Counted from the first letter of the stretch, positions 9,081-18,111 are shown. The stretch is 64,000 nt of DNA from DATKYQ01 sp035528415 (GCA_035528415.1 DATKYQ010000096.1:34523-98522), one strand, 5' to 3'. Program-made: numbers and translations. The notes: generated from the sequence alone by a model not told the origin.

Positions 9081-11662
9081 GTCTCGACCTCCGCCACCCT
9101 GATACAATCGGTCACCGGGCATACGGCCGCGCAAACCCCGCAACCGACGCAGCGTTCATCATCCACCAGAGGCAATCGATCATCGCCGAAACGAATTGCC
9201 TGGTGGCCGCCGTCGCGGCAAGTAATAAGGCAACGGCCGCAACCGATGCACAGCCGCTGTTCAATGCGCGAACGCACATTCTCCGCAGCCTGGAGCTTGT
9301 CGTGAGTCGTGATCCGCGCGAGCGACCGGCCGACCAGATCGGCGGGTGTTTGCAGTCCTTTTTCCTTCAGGTACCAGGCCAGCCCGCTTTTGAGATCTTC
9401 GATCATCTCGAAGCCGTAGGTCATCACCGCGGTACAGAATTGCACGTTGACCGCGCCTACCAGCATCATCTGGACTGCGTCCTTCCAGTTCAGCGGGCCG
9501 CCCGTGCCCGTCACCGGAAGCCCACAGGCGGCAGCCACCATGGCGATGTTGCGCAGGGTGATCGGGAAAATGGCCGGCCCCGAGAGACCGGCGAACGACG
9601 TCCTGCCGCCGACGTCCGGCAAAGGGTTGAAACTGTCGAGATCGATGCCCATCAGGCTGGGAATAGTGTTGGAGGCGCAAACGGCGTCGGCGCCGCCTTC
9701 GCGGACGGCCTGTGCCACAGCCCTGATGTCGGCCACCTGGGGTGTGATCTTGATGACAACCGGCGCGCGCCGGGCCGCGCCCTTGATCCACGAGGTCACC
9801 TCGCGGGTGAGTTCGACGTTCTGCCCGAGCATCTGACCGGCGAAAGAACCCTCTCCGCCAAGCGTGCCCTGGGGGCAGGAGAACGAGCACTCCAGCACAT
9901 CCGCCCCGGCCGCCTCGAGGCGTCCGACGAGTTGCTCCCAGTCCGCGCGGGAAGAGCCCATCATCGAGCCGACCACGACACGATCCGGAAACTCTTCCTT
10001 GATGGCCCGGATACGCTTCTCGACCACGTCGATGTGGTGCTCGCTGATCAGATCGATGTTGCCCAGGCCGGCAACCCGCCTGCCGAACAACTGGTAACCC
10101 TGCATCATGGGGTACTTCAACTCGACCGGCTCCGACTCTATTGCCGTGGTTTTCAGAACCGCGCCGGCCCAGCCTGCCTTGAAGCCGGCCCTGAGCATCT
10201 CGAGATCGTCGGTCGGCGGCGCCGCCGCCAGCAGGAAGGGATTGACGAAGCGCACGCCGCAGAAATCCACACTCAGGTCGACATCATCTGGCAACATCTC
10301 GTCGTTTGAAAATACGATCCGCGCATGTCCCAGGCTTGTGTGAACCTCACGGGCGACCCGCACCCCGTCGGCCACGGCATCGACCACCGTGCGCCGTTGC
10401 CTGATAAGATCGCCGGCCACGAAGACGCCCCCAGCCGTCGCCGGGCGTTCATGCTTCACCAGCTTGTCATCACCGAGCGAGAGACCCAGCGCGGCGGCGC
10501 GCCTCTCGTCGATGCGCTCTCCGACCGCCACTATGACGTCATCAACCGGCAGATCGAACTGCGCGGTATCTACAGGCACCGGGCGCCTGCGGCCGCTTGC
10601 ATCTGGTTGCCCGAGCACAGTCACCACGCACCGCAGGCCGGCAATTTTGCCGTCTTTTTCGATCAGCTCGATTGGCTGCGTCAGGGTCCGCAACCTGACA
10701 CCCTCGGCCCGGGCGCGACTCACCTCTTTTTCCCAGGCGGGCATCTCGACGTCCGAACGTCTGTAGAGAACGACGACATCTTCTGCGCCCAGGCGCAGGG
10801 CGGTTGAGGCCGCGTCCATGGCGGTATTGCCGCCGCCGATGACGGCCACCCGCGGGCCGAGACGCGGGCGCAAGCGCCCGCCGCCAGCCTTATGGCCGAG
10901 AATTTCCAGGGCCTGGTGGACGCCCGGCAGATCCTCGCCCCGCAGTCCGAGCCTGGCCGGGCGTGTCAGCCCGATGGCCACCACCACGGCATCGAAGTCG
11001 TCGCCCAACTCGGAAAGAGAGCCGACCTCCCGCCCGAAGACGAAATCGACTCCCCGCTTTATAATTTCCCCAACCTCGTGCTCGACAACCCGACTGGGCA
11101 GGCGCATCGCAGGTATGCCTCCCGCCAGCATCCCGCCGGCCCGCGCGCCCCTCTCGAACACAGTAACGTGATGTCCCAGTCGGGCCAACTCCGCGGCCGC
11201 GGACAATCCCGCCGGTCCGGCGCCGATAATTGCCACTCGCCTGCCGGTCGCTTCCGCTGCCGGCTCCGGGTATACTCCGTTTGCGATCTCGAAGTCGGTT
11301 GCGAAGCGCTGCAGCGCCCCGATGTCGATCGGGCGATCGATGCGCGCCCGGGTGCATTCGCGCTGGCATTGATCGTCTGTAGCGCACACGCGAGCGCAGC
11401 TGCCGCCGAAGACGTTCGCCCGGCGGATGACCTGGGCCGCCCCGCGCAAATCGAAAGCACGGATCTTGCGGATAAAAGTACGCACCGGCACCGAGGCCGG
11501 GCAGCCCTTCTCACAAGGAGGGTCTTCGCATTGCAAACAACGCCAGGCTTCGTCAAGAGCCGCGTCCAAGCTCAGCCCCGACTCGAACTCTTCGAAATTA
11601 CCGGCCAATGTTCTCCCCGAGCCTATGGAATCGCTGCATTCTACACGAGGAGGGATGGCCAT
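9071..11662 (-). CDS. Dihydropyrimidine-dehydrogenase-like fusion (PreT-PreA/DPYD architecture)
   Basis: The 863 residues fuse what are usually PreT and PreA. From the N-terminus: a Cys-rich helical Fe-S domain (CLQCEDPPCEKGCP, CARVCATDDQCQREC), an FAD site (VAIIGAGPAGLSAA), an NAD(P)H site (VAVIGGGNTAMDAA), and a dihydroorotate-dehydrogenase-like FMN barrel (VVGSMMGSS, CASNTIPSLMG, GTGGPLNW). Two [4Fe-4S] clusters finish it (CIGCGRCLITC, CVGCGVCAAVC). DPYD reduces uracil and thymine. Human DPYD has catalytic Cys671 in ACGQ; the corresponding stretch here reads MLGQ, so the substrate may differ. It is the first gene of the hydroxylase run, so a role in purine/pyrimidine breakdown or in supplying or taking electrons is inferred. 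Confidence 0.85.
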   Translation of the reverse strand: MAIPPRVECSDSIGSGRTLAGNFEEFESGLSLDAALDEAWRCLQCEDPPCEKGCPASVPVRTFIRKIRAFDLRGAAQVIRRANVFGGSCARVCATDDQCQRECTRARIDRPIDIGALQRFATDFEIANGVYPEPAAEATGRRVAIIGAGPAGLSAAAELARLGHHVTVFERGARAGGMLAGGIPAMRLPSRVVEHEVGEIIKRGVDFVFGREVGSLSELGDDFDAVVVAIGLTRPARLGLRGEDLPGVHQALEILGHKAGGGRLRPRLGPRVAVIGGGNTAMDAASTALRLGAEDVVVLYRRSDVEMPAWEKEVSRARAEGVRLRTLTQPIELIEKDGKIAGLRCVVTVLGQPDASGRRRPVPVDTAQFDLPVDDVIVAVGERIDERRAAALGLSLGDDKLVKHERPATAGGVFVAGDLIRQRRTVVDAVADGVRVAREVHTSLGHARIVFSNDEMLPDDVDLSVDFCGVRFVNPFLLAAAPPTDDLEMLRAGFKAGWAGAVLKTTAIESEPVELKYPMMQGYQLFGRRVAGLGNIDLISEHHIDVVEKRIRAIKEEFPDRVVVGSMMGSSRADWEQLVGRLEAAGADVLECSFSCPQGTLGGEGSFAGQMLGQNVELTREVTSWIKGAARRAPVVIKITPQVADIRAVAQAVREGGADAVCASNTIPSLMGIDLDSFNPLPDVGGRTSFAGLSGPAIFPITLRNIAMVAAACGLPVTGTGGPLNWKDAVQMMLVGAVNVQFCTAVMTYGFEMIEDLKSGLAWYLKEKGLQTPADLVGRSLARITTHDKLQAAENVRSRIEQRLCIGCGRCLITCRDGGHQAIRFGDDRLPLVDDERCVGCGVCAAVCPVTDCIRVAEVETCG

Positions 11663-11716
11663 TCAAGAAGGGTTTGAATTTCTGCAGCGCCCCACGGGAG
11701 GCGTTTATGCGCCCTG

Positions 11717-14700
11717 CTAGTGCGACCAGAAGACGTGCAGGTTGGAGAAGGTCGGCCTCACTCCGTCCTGGGTGGTGTTGAGTTGCACGTCGGCGCTCAG
11801 CCAACGGTGGCCGCTGAGGGTCGGGCAGGTGTTGTACATGTCCGCCGGCGAGGCAGCAAAAGGCCCGCAGACGGGGCTGTGATTGGTGACAAGCTCCGCC
11901 TCGCTGTCGGCCGAGACGAACGACACGCTGACCGAGGTGTTGAGAGGCACAGTCGCATCCCAGGTGGCGCTGTGCCAGAAGGGCGCGCCGTAGCCGGAAT
12001 CGAAGTTCTGGATCCAGTGCCCCTCACGCGTGGTAACCATGCGCAGCTGCATGCCGGTCATGTCGCTGTAAGTGTACAGCTCCTGGCCCGCGTCGACCGG
12101 GAACGAACCGTCCGGTGTGCAGTCGGACAAAAAACGGTTGGCGTAGCCGCCGTAACGGTTGGGCACCCAGATCTTCCCGTTGGCGTCGACCGCCACGCCG
12201 TGGGGATAGGTGCCGTTCGAGACCGCCTGCCGGCATAAAACGGCGCCCGTACCTGGATTGATTTTGACCACCTCGTTGGTTCCATAGCTCGACCCCCATA
12301 CGTAGCCGTCCTGGTCGACCGTCACCGCCGTGACATTGGCGACGCCGGTGTAGAATACCGAATAGTCGGAGCCATTGACCATGTGCACCCCGCGTTGTGT
12401 TCCGCTCCCCGACCAACTACCCAACCAGACGTTGTTACTCTGGTCGATGGCGATGCCGTAGTAGCGATCGTGAGGCACCGAGGCTTCTACCGCCATAGTG
12501 GCGGTGTTGATTTTCTTGGTATCCGGCGAGGAAGCCGTCCACAGGTATCCGTTGCCGTCCACCGCCAGGCCGTAGACGCTGACCCCGACGTTGAGCGAGC
12601 CCAACACCTTGCAGCAGGGCGGCTCGACGCAGGCGCCCGGGTTGGGGTCGATCGCCTGGCCATCGACCTTGTACACCGTCTGGCCGTCGAAGGTGCCGAA
12701 CCAGACGTTGCCGTCGCCGTCGATGGCCACCCCGCGGCAGATGTAGGGCGCATCCACGCTGCAAATTCTGTTGCCGTCGGCGTCCAGGTGCACGCCGTTC
12801 GAGTAGTGCGCGTCTCCTGTCGAGACGAAGCCGCGGTTGCCTACCCAAACGGAGTAGTCGAGCGCCACCGCCGTGCGCGAGGGAGCATCGCCGTGCGAAT
12901 CGACCTGCCAGATCTTCTGACCCGTCTCGGTGTCCAGCTTGGCCACCTGATCACGTCCGGTGACCGAAATGAAGATAAAGGGCGTGCGCACCGAGCCCTG
13001 GCCGAGCGTGATCGCGTCGGGGTCGCCGGGATCTGGTTCGGTGCCGTCGCAGTCGCGCAGGTCGGCGTCGCAGTCGCCCGGCGTGTCCCAGCCGACCTCG
13101 TAACAAGAAACGTCCGGGCACGTCCCGCAGGCCGTCAAGACACCCTCGTCGATCAGCCCGTCGCAGTCGTTGTCCAGCCCGTCGCAAACTTCGGCCGGCT
13201 CATCGCCGCAAGTGCCGCAGGCGTTCATGACCCCCTCGTCCGTCCAGCCGTCGCAGTCGTTGTCCACCCCGTCGCAGACCTCGGTCGAATCGCAGAAGCC
13301 GCACAGGTTCGAGCCGATGGCCCACTGCTCGTCGATCTCTGTGTCGCAGTCGTTATCCACACCGTCGCACACCTCGGCCTCGGGAATGACGTCCCCCTCG
13401 CAGTCAGACCAGAACTCGCCGTCGATGCAGCTCATGGTTCCGGCCTGGCAGCTTCCCACCCCTTGGGTGCCGTCCGGCCCGCGGTAGCAGGTCTTGGTCT
13501 CGGATCCCGAGCAACCCCCGCACATCTCGTCCACCGAGCCGTCGCAGTCGTCGTCCAACCCGTTGGCGCACACCTCGTCGGGAACCGGCCCGCAAGTGCC
13601 GCAGGCGTTGGTGACTCCCTCGTCGACAATGCCGTTGCAGTTGTCGTCGATCGCGTTGCAGGACTCCTGTGCCCCGGGGTTGATCGCGGCGTTGCTATCG
13701 TCGCAATCCTCGGGCGGACGATAGCCGTCATTGTCACCGTCGGGCAGGCAATCTTCGTCGACAAACCCGTCGCAGTCGTTGTCCACGCCGTCGGCGACGT
13801 CCCCCTGGCATTCGACCCCCGGAGTGACCTCACCCTCACAGCTGGTCCAGACGTAGTCGGCGCCCTGCGCGACGCAGTCGTGGGTTCCGCCCTTGCAGAT
13901 GCCCTTTCCCATGCTGCTCGGCGGCCCCGAGTAGCACGGTTGATTGATCGGCGGGTGGCACTCGCAGTTGCTGCCCGAGCCGCCCTGGTCGCAGAGACAG
14001 CCAGGATCGCACGAGCAACTCTCGTCGATCTGGCCGTTGCAGTCGTTATCCAGGCCGTCGCCGCAGATCTCGGTAAGCTGGGCGTCCGGCGGGGAACAGT
14101 CCCCGCAGCGGTTGAGCAATCCCTCGTCGACGTCATCGTCACAGTCGTTGTCCTCCCCGTCGCAAACCTCATCGACCGGCGTCTGCTCCCCCTGGCAATC
14201 GCCGTATTCCTTGTCATCCCCGCAGATCATCACGCCCGAGCGGCACAGGCCGACACCCTTGGTTTCGAAGTCGCCCGTGTAGCAGGCACGTCTGTCGCCC
14301 CGTTCGCAGCCGCAATCATCCTCGTCGGTAACCCCGTCGCAATCATTGTCGATGCCGTCGTGGCAGATCTCAGGGGCCCCGGGGTAAACCAGGCGATTGG
14401 TGTCGTCGCAATCCTCGTTGCCCAAGGCGCAGTTGGGCCCATAGCCGTCCTTGTCCTGGTCGATGCACTCCTTGACGTTGCCGCCGTCACCGTCGGTACC
14501 GGCATCGACGATCTCATCCGGTTTGCAAAAACCGACCTCGCAATGCTCGCCCGAGGGACAGTCACCGTCGTCCACACACGGCATCTGGCAGAACCCGCTC
14601 AGGCACTGCATACCGGAGGGGCAATCTTCCGAGGTAAGGCAGACAGTTCGACAAACATCGTCGGTACAGCCCATCCCATCCGGGCAATCTTCATCGCCGA

Positions 14701-14803
14701 CACATGGTATAGGCCCCGGCGCCGTCTCATCGGAGCAGGCCCAGGCAGCGGCCAGCAACACAATAGACAACGAAAGAAACCAATTCATTTTCATCTGTAT
14801 CAT
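11717..14803 (-). CDS. Exported MopE-repeat protein with C-terminal beta-propeller
   Basis: 1028 residues with a signal peptide (SIVLLAAAWAC, a possible but imperfect lipobox with Cys at 23). Next come Cys-pair repeats of the form CxxDxDCPxGMxC (residues ~34-90), then about nine Cys/Asp-rich units of the type CDGxDNDCDGxxDE to about residue 560, matching the putative metal-binding MopE-type repeat. The C-terminal ~450 residues look like a streptogramin-lyase/NHL-type beta-propeller (repeats such as GVAIDGDGNVWFGT, GIAIDQSNNVWLGS, GVAVDANGKIWVPN). The start ATG has GGGAG nine bases upstream. Metal binding and surface exposure are inferred from the family. It appears to be a single-gene unit. 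Confidence 0.75.
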   Translation of the reverse strand: MIQMKMNWFLSLSIVLLAAAWACSDETAPGPIPCVGDEDCPDGMGCTDDVCRTVCLTSEDCPSGMQCLSGFCQMPCVDDGDCPSGEHCEVGFCKPDEIVDAGTDGDGGNVKECIDQDKDGYGPNCALGNEDCDDTNRLVYPGAPEICHDGIDNDCDGVTDEDDCGCERGDRRACYTGDFETKGVGLCRSGVMICGDDKEYGDCQGEQTPVDEVCDGEDNDCDDDVDEGLLNRCGDCSPPDAQLTEICGDGLDNDCNGQIDESCSCDPGCLCDQGGSGSNCECHPPINQPCYSGPPSSMGKGICKGGTHDCVAQGADYVWTSCEGEVTPGVECQGDVADGVDNDCDGFVDEDCLPDGDNDGYRPPEDCDDSNAAINPGAQESCNAIDDNCNGIVDEGVTNACGTCGPVPDEVCANGLDDDCDGSVDEMCGGCSGSETKTCYRGPDGTQGVGSCQAGTMSCIDGEFWSDCEGDVIPEAEVCDGVDNDCDTEIDEQWAIGSNLCGFCDSTEVCDGVDNDCDGWTDEGVMNACGTCGDEPAEVCDGLDNDCDGLIDEGVLTACGTCPDVSCYEVGWDTPGDCDADLRDCDGTEPDPGDPDAITLGQGSVRTPFIFISVTGRDQVAKLDTETGQKIWQVDSHGDAPSRTAVALDYSVWVGNRGFVSTGDAHYSNGVHLDADGNRICSVDAPYICRGVAIDGDGNVWFGTFDGQTVYKVDGQAIDPNPGACVEPPCCKVLGSLNVGVSVYGLAVDGNGYLWTASSPDTKKINTATMAVEASVPHDRYYGIAIDQSNNVWLGSWSGSGTQRGVHMVNGSDYSVFYTGVANVTAVTVDQDGYVWGSSYGTNEVVKINPGTGAVLCRQAVSNGTYPHGVAVDANGKIWVPNRYGGYANRFLSDCTPDGSFPVDAGQELYTYSDMTGMQLRMVTTREGHWIQNFDSGYGAPFWHSATWDATVPLNTSVSVSFVSADSEAELVTNHSPVCGPFAASPADMYNTCPTLSGHRWLSADVQLNTTQDGVRPTFSNLHVFWSH
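13110..14450 (-). repeat. Coding tandem Asp/Cys-rich repeats (MopE-like DNDCDG units)
   Basis: On the + strand the motif GTCGCAGTCGTTGTC recurs at irregular intervals of roughly 75-250 bases, encoding the DNDCD core on the minus strand. About nine units are present. They look like degenerate coding repeats that have expanded by recombination, not a CRISPR array: spacing is irregular and the frame is kept throughout. Confidence 0.75.
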
Positions 14804-14914
14804 GGCAACAATCTCCCGGTAGGATATTCACTTACACCACTACTAGTATTTTACCACTGTCGGAGAAAAAAGTGGAATCGGTCAAGCGGCCCAGTTCGCG
14901 AAATTTGTCGCCCT

Positions 14915-15865
14915 TCAGAAACGACCGGATAATATCGGGACAACAACGGCCGGGTGAAAGACTCCATGAGGTGAGCCGAGATTGAGGGGTGCTCCCGATG
15001 CGTGCCCCTGTTCCGCTTGTGCCATCTGAATCAACGCAGGATCGCGCCACTTTCCCGCCGCCACCATGGCATGGATGATCGATGCCAGGTCGATCGCCGC
15101 GGCCGAGCCGAAGCCGATGCCTAAGTACATCAAGCTATCCGTCGACAAAGCCAGCCCCATGCCGGTTGCGGCGGCCGCCACCGTCGCAAGCAGATAGCCT
15201 ACGCCCCAGCCGGTTTCCTCGATGTAAAACATGCCCCCGCCGGGCAACAGCAAGCCCCACAGGCAAGCCATGCCGGCGCTCTTGGTCCGCGGTATGAGCG
15301 GCCGGCGGTAGGCGGGGGGCGGCGGAGGCGCGACCTGCGCGGCCGGAGCAGCGCTCTTCGTCACAATCGGGGCCATCGGCGCAAGCTTTGCTATGGCCTC
15401 GTCCAGCGCCGACAGGAGATGATCGGTATCGCATGGTCCCTTGGCGGTGGCGGTTCGCTCGGTGGCCGCCTTGCGCAGATCGAACAGGGCGGCCGTCAGG
15501 ATGCAAAGCGAGCCGATCTTGCCGATGGACGCGGAGAGCGTGTACTGCGCCGAGAGCTCTTGCCCGATGTCGATCTGGCAAGAGCGGTCGTAGCAGGTCT
15601 TGTAGGTCTCCTTCTTCTGAGTGGCGAGCCGGGCGCGGATCTCGTCGCGGGGCACAATGCGAAAGAGTCCTCCTTCTCCCAGACGGGTGCCGAGGTAATC
15701 TGTCAGGATGTCGATCTCCTGGGCAGTCAGTGTTGTTCCCCTGTTCTCGATCTGGAACACGGCCAGAATAGGTACGGGTTGCTTTCCAGCGGCATAAGCG
15801 GCTGACCAGAAAACCAGCGCCGCAAACAACCACGGCCGGCAGTGCTTGAAGCAGGACATCTTCAC
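14915..15865 (-). CDS. Hypothetical envelope protein with TolB/CsgG-like N-terminal domain and C-terminal membrane helices
   Basis: 316 residues. A signal peptide (LFAALVFWSAAYAAG) is followed by an alpha/beta domain of the kind seen in CsgG/LpoB/TolB-N-like proteins (ILAVFQIENRGTTLTAQE, LGTRLGEGGLFRIVPRDEI, CYDRSCQIDIGQELSAQY) to about residue 150. After a Pro-rich linker (APPPPPAYRRP) comes a hydrophobic segment with two to three predicted membrane helices (residues ~200-275). I do not know the function. It overlaps the upstream membrane-protein gene by four bases (ATGA), so the two are probably translated together. Confidence 0.7.
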   Translation of the reverse strand: MKMSCFKHCRPWLFAALVFWSAAYAAGKQPVPILAVFQIENRGTTLTAQEIDILTDYLGTRLGEGGLFRIVPRDEIRARLATQKKETYKTCYDRSCQIDIGQELSAQYTLSASIGKIGSLCILTAALFDLRKAATERTATAKGPCDTDHLLSALDEAIAKLAPMAPIVTKSAAPAAQVAPPPPPAYRRPLIPRTKSAGMACLWGLLLPGGGMFYIEETGWGVGYLLATVAAAATGMGLALSTDSLMYLGIGFGSAAAIDLASIIHAMVAAGKWRDPALIQMAQAEQGHASGAPLNLGSPHGVFHPAVVVPILSGRF

Positions 15866-16611
15866 TTTTCCCGCTTCACGTTTTCGCCCTTGAGGATCTC
15901 GGGCACCGGTCTGGCCTGGATGCGCAGCCCGCCGTCGTGCTCCAGGATCAAGCGGTAGATCTTGTCTGGAACGAAGCGCGTGGCCGGGGCTTCGATCTGG
16001 GCGTTCTTGACTCCGTCCGCCCGGCGCCTGTTCTCATCCAGGGCATATTCCCAAAACGATTTCCACAAGCGGCTCTCAACCCGGGTCGCGTAATCGTTGG
16101 CCGCTAAAATGCGGTAGCCGCCCGGCACCTCCATGGGTCGGTTGATCTCACAGCTCTCGTAAGTATTGCCGTGATCGTCGAGAGCGTAAGCTCGGGTGAA
16201 GAAGTGAATGCTCTTTCCCTTGCCATCCATGATCAGTTCGTCATTCAGGCGGATGACCAGCGCCTCGAAATGAATCACGTCGTTGAGTGAAAAATCGCAG
16301 TGGACTGGATCGAGGGGCTTCTCACCCGACCCGTAGCGCAGAATCTTCAGACGGATCTTGCGGGGGCTGCCATCCTGAGCGGGGCGGTAGTCTTCCACCC
16401 AGACGTCGGCCACGCGGTCCTCGGCGGTCAGGCGACCTATCATCGTTTTGAGAACTTCCACTTCACGATGATTCTGGTAGAACCACCAAGCGCCCGCCGC
16501 AGCGGCCCCCAGCATGGCAAGCAATAAAAGCCGCCTGAGCCAGCCAAAAATGCCGCTACTCTTCCCGTGCTCAACCTGCTCGCGCGCCGCCATGGTTAAG
16601 CCCTTTCCCAT
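15862..16611 (-). CDS. Hypothetical single-pass membrane protein
   Basis: 249 residues. A short cytoplasmic N-terminus, one transmembrane helix at about residues 22-45 (FGWLRRLLLLAMLGAAAAGAWWFY), then a ~200-residue periplasmic domain. I recognise no family. A second in-frame ATG at 16593 (MAAREQVEHG) could be the true start. It is the first gene of a two-gene unit with the TolB/CsgG-like protein and is divergent from the amidohydrolase. Confidence 0.65.
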   Translation of the reverse strand: MGKGLTMAAREQVEHGKSSGIFGWLRRLLLLAMLGAAAAGAWWFYQNHREVEVLKTMIGRLTAEDRVADVWVEDYRPAQDGSPRKIRLKILRYGSGEKPLDPVHCDFSLNDVIHFEALVIRLNDELIMDGKGKSIHFFTRAYALDDHGNTYESCEINRPMEVPGGYRILAANDYATRVESRLWKSFWEYALDENRRRADGVKNAQIEAPATRFVPDKIYRLILEHDGGLRIQARPVPEILKGENVKREK

Positions 16612-16658
16612 GATTCCCTGATAGATTCAGATAACACAAAATCAGAGCCCGATACAAG

Positions 16659-16687
16659 TTGTCGATTCCGGCGGGCTCAGCTATCAT
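16659..16687 (+). promoter_or_regulatory. Predicted sigma70-type promoter for the amidohydrolase; near-leaderless
   Basis: TTGTCG at 16659-16664 and TATCAT at 16682-16687 with a 17-base spacer. A start point about seven bases downstream would fall at ~16694, only two bases before the ATG at 16696, and no Shine-Dalgarno is visible (TGTAATT precedes the ATG). The mRNA is therefore predicted to be leaderless or nearly so. Confidence 0.5.
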
Positions 16688-16695
16688 CTGTAATT

Positions 16696-17772
16696 ATGCG
16701 CTGGATTGTGCTCATGGTCGTCACCTTGCTGTTGTCACCCGCTTGCCGGGACGATGGTGCTGAGCGAGAACGGGAGCGTCGTCCGATCATCGATTCCCAC
16801 GTGCACATCGTACCGACCGAGGCGTGCATCGCGCGGGCGCTGAAAATATTCGATACCGCAGGCATCACCCGCTTCTGCGCCAAGAGCGCAGGCGCATTCC
16901 CCGATGCTCGCTTCAGGGCGACCGTGGCCGTGGCCGGCAGGCTCGGTTCGCGATTCGCCTTTTTCGCCAACGTCGACTGGCGCGGCATTGACGATCCCGC
17001 CTGGCCCCAACGCGAGGCGCAAAGGCTCACCAAAGAGGTCGAGTTGGGAGCGCGTGGCGTCAAGATCTTCAAGAACATGGGCCTGGGCGTGCGCACGCCG
17101 GACGGCAAGTTGATTGCAATCGACGATGTCCGTCTCGATCCGCTCATGAAGCGCGCGGCCGAACTGGGCGCCATAGTCGCCATGCACACGTCCGATCCAC
17201 GGGCCTTCTTCGATCCGCCGACACCCGAAAACGAGCGCTATTTGGAGCTTCTGTTCGCGCCATCCTGGAGCTTCCACGGCCAGGACTACCCTTCCCGGGC
17301 CGAGCTGTTCGCCGCCCGCGAGCGACTGATCGCCCGCCATCCCGAGACGACTTTCCTGCTGATCCACCTGGCCAACAACCCCGAGGATCTGGCTTACGTC
17401 GATCGCCTGCTTTCCACCCACTCCAACGTCTACGTGGACACCTCGGCACGCCTCGGCGAGATCGGCCGCCACCCGGCCGGGCAGGTAAGGAAGTTCTTCA
17501 TCAAGCACCAGGATCGCATCCTGTTCGGCTCGGATATCGTCATCGACCCGGGCGGCCTGCAGCTGGGCTCGCTCTCGATCTGGCCCGACGACGACAGCGA
17601 CGCCGTCCGCTTCTACGCCGCCCACCGGGAGTACTTCGAAACGGATCACCGCCGCATCGATCACCCCACGCCGATCCAGGGCGACTGGAAGGTTGACGCA
17701 ATCGACCTGCCCAAAGAAGTGCTGGAAAAGTTCTACATCAAAAATGCCGAGAAGCTGATCTGGAAGAGTTGA
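16696..17772 (+). CDS. Amidohydrolase-2 family lipoprotein (TIM-barrel metal hydrolase)
   Basis: 358 residues. A lipoprotein signal (VTLLLSPAC, Cys 17) precedes an amidohydrolase-2/TatD-like barrel: the strand-1 metal motif IDSHVHIVP (HxH near residue 36), GARGVKIFKNMG with the putative bridging Lys on strand 4, VAMHTSDP, LLIHLAN, and FGSDIVID with the final Asp. All expected metal-ligand positions appear to be present, so it is probably an active hydrolase or decarboxylase; the substrate is unknown. Lipidation and placement outside the cytoplasm are unusual for this mostly cytosolic family. Confidence 0.82.
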   Translation: MRWIVLMVVTLLLSPACRDDGAERERERRPIIDSHVHIVPTEACIARALKIFDTAGITRFCAKSAGAFPDARFRATVAVAGRLGSRFAFFANVDWRGIDDPAWPQREAQRLTKEVELGARGVKIFKNMGLGVRTPDGKLIAIDDVRLDPLMKRAAELGAIVAMHTSDPRAFFDPPTPENERYLELLFAPSWSFHGQDYPSRAELFAARERLIARHPETTFLLIHLANNPEDLAYVDRLLSTHSNVYVDTSARLGEIGRHPAGQVRKFFIKHQDRILFGSDIVIDPGGLQLGSLSIWPDDDSDAVRFYAAHREYFETDHRRIDHPTPIQGDWKVDAIDLPKEVLEKFYIKNAEKLIWKS

Positions 17773-17778
17773 GATCCC

Positions 17779-18081
17779 TTACTTGGTTTTTTTACCTGCC
17801 GGCTTCTTGGGTGTCGGCACCACGGCCGGAGGCTTTGCGGCCGGCGCAGTCTCTCGTGTCTCGACAGCCGTGTTAGCGGGAAACCTGGTGAGAAAATCCT
17901 GGCGAAGATTGATCACCGCCGTCATGATCTGCGCTGAGCGGCCCTTGATACGCGCGTTTGTCTCGTCGAATCTGGCACCAACGGCCACCGAGAAGAACCA
18001 CATGCTTGCTCCGGCAGCCGCTACCAAAACGATCACCAGCACCAACAACCAGATATCCGTTCTCTTTTTTTCTTGTGCCAT
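17779..18081 (-). CDS. Small membrane-anchored hypothetical protein
   Basis: 100 residues. One N-terminal transmembrane helix (IWLLVLVIVLVAAAGASMWFF, residues ~10-30) is followed by a short helical region and a Pro/Ala/Lys-rich tail (TPKKPAGKKTK). AGGAGGG lies eight bases before the ATG. It starts 30 bases after the stop of the giant subtilase gene, so it is probably the second gene of that transcript. I recognise no family. It converges with the amidohydrolase, with the stops seven bases apart. Confidence 0.65.
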   Translation of the reverse strand: MAQEKKRTDIWLLVLVIVLVAAAGASMWFFSVAVGARFDETNARIKGRSAQIMTAVINLRQDFLTRFPANTAVETRETAPAAKPPAVVPTPKKPAGKKTK

Positions 18082-18111
18082 TACGAAATCCCTCCTCGGG
18101 TTATCCCGTTT

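Noticed and set aside
12383..14932. Long + strand open frame (849 codons) opposite the MopE-repeat gene
   Set aside because: It is the antisense of Asp/Cys-rich repeats, with Val/Ala/Arg-rich composition, no family motif and no ribosome site. The minus-strand frame carries a signal peptide and conserved repeats.
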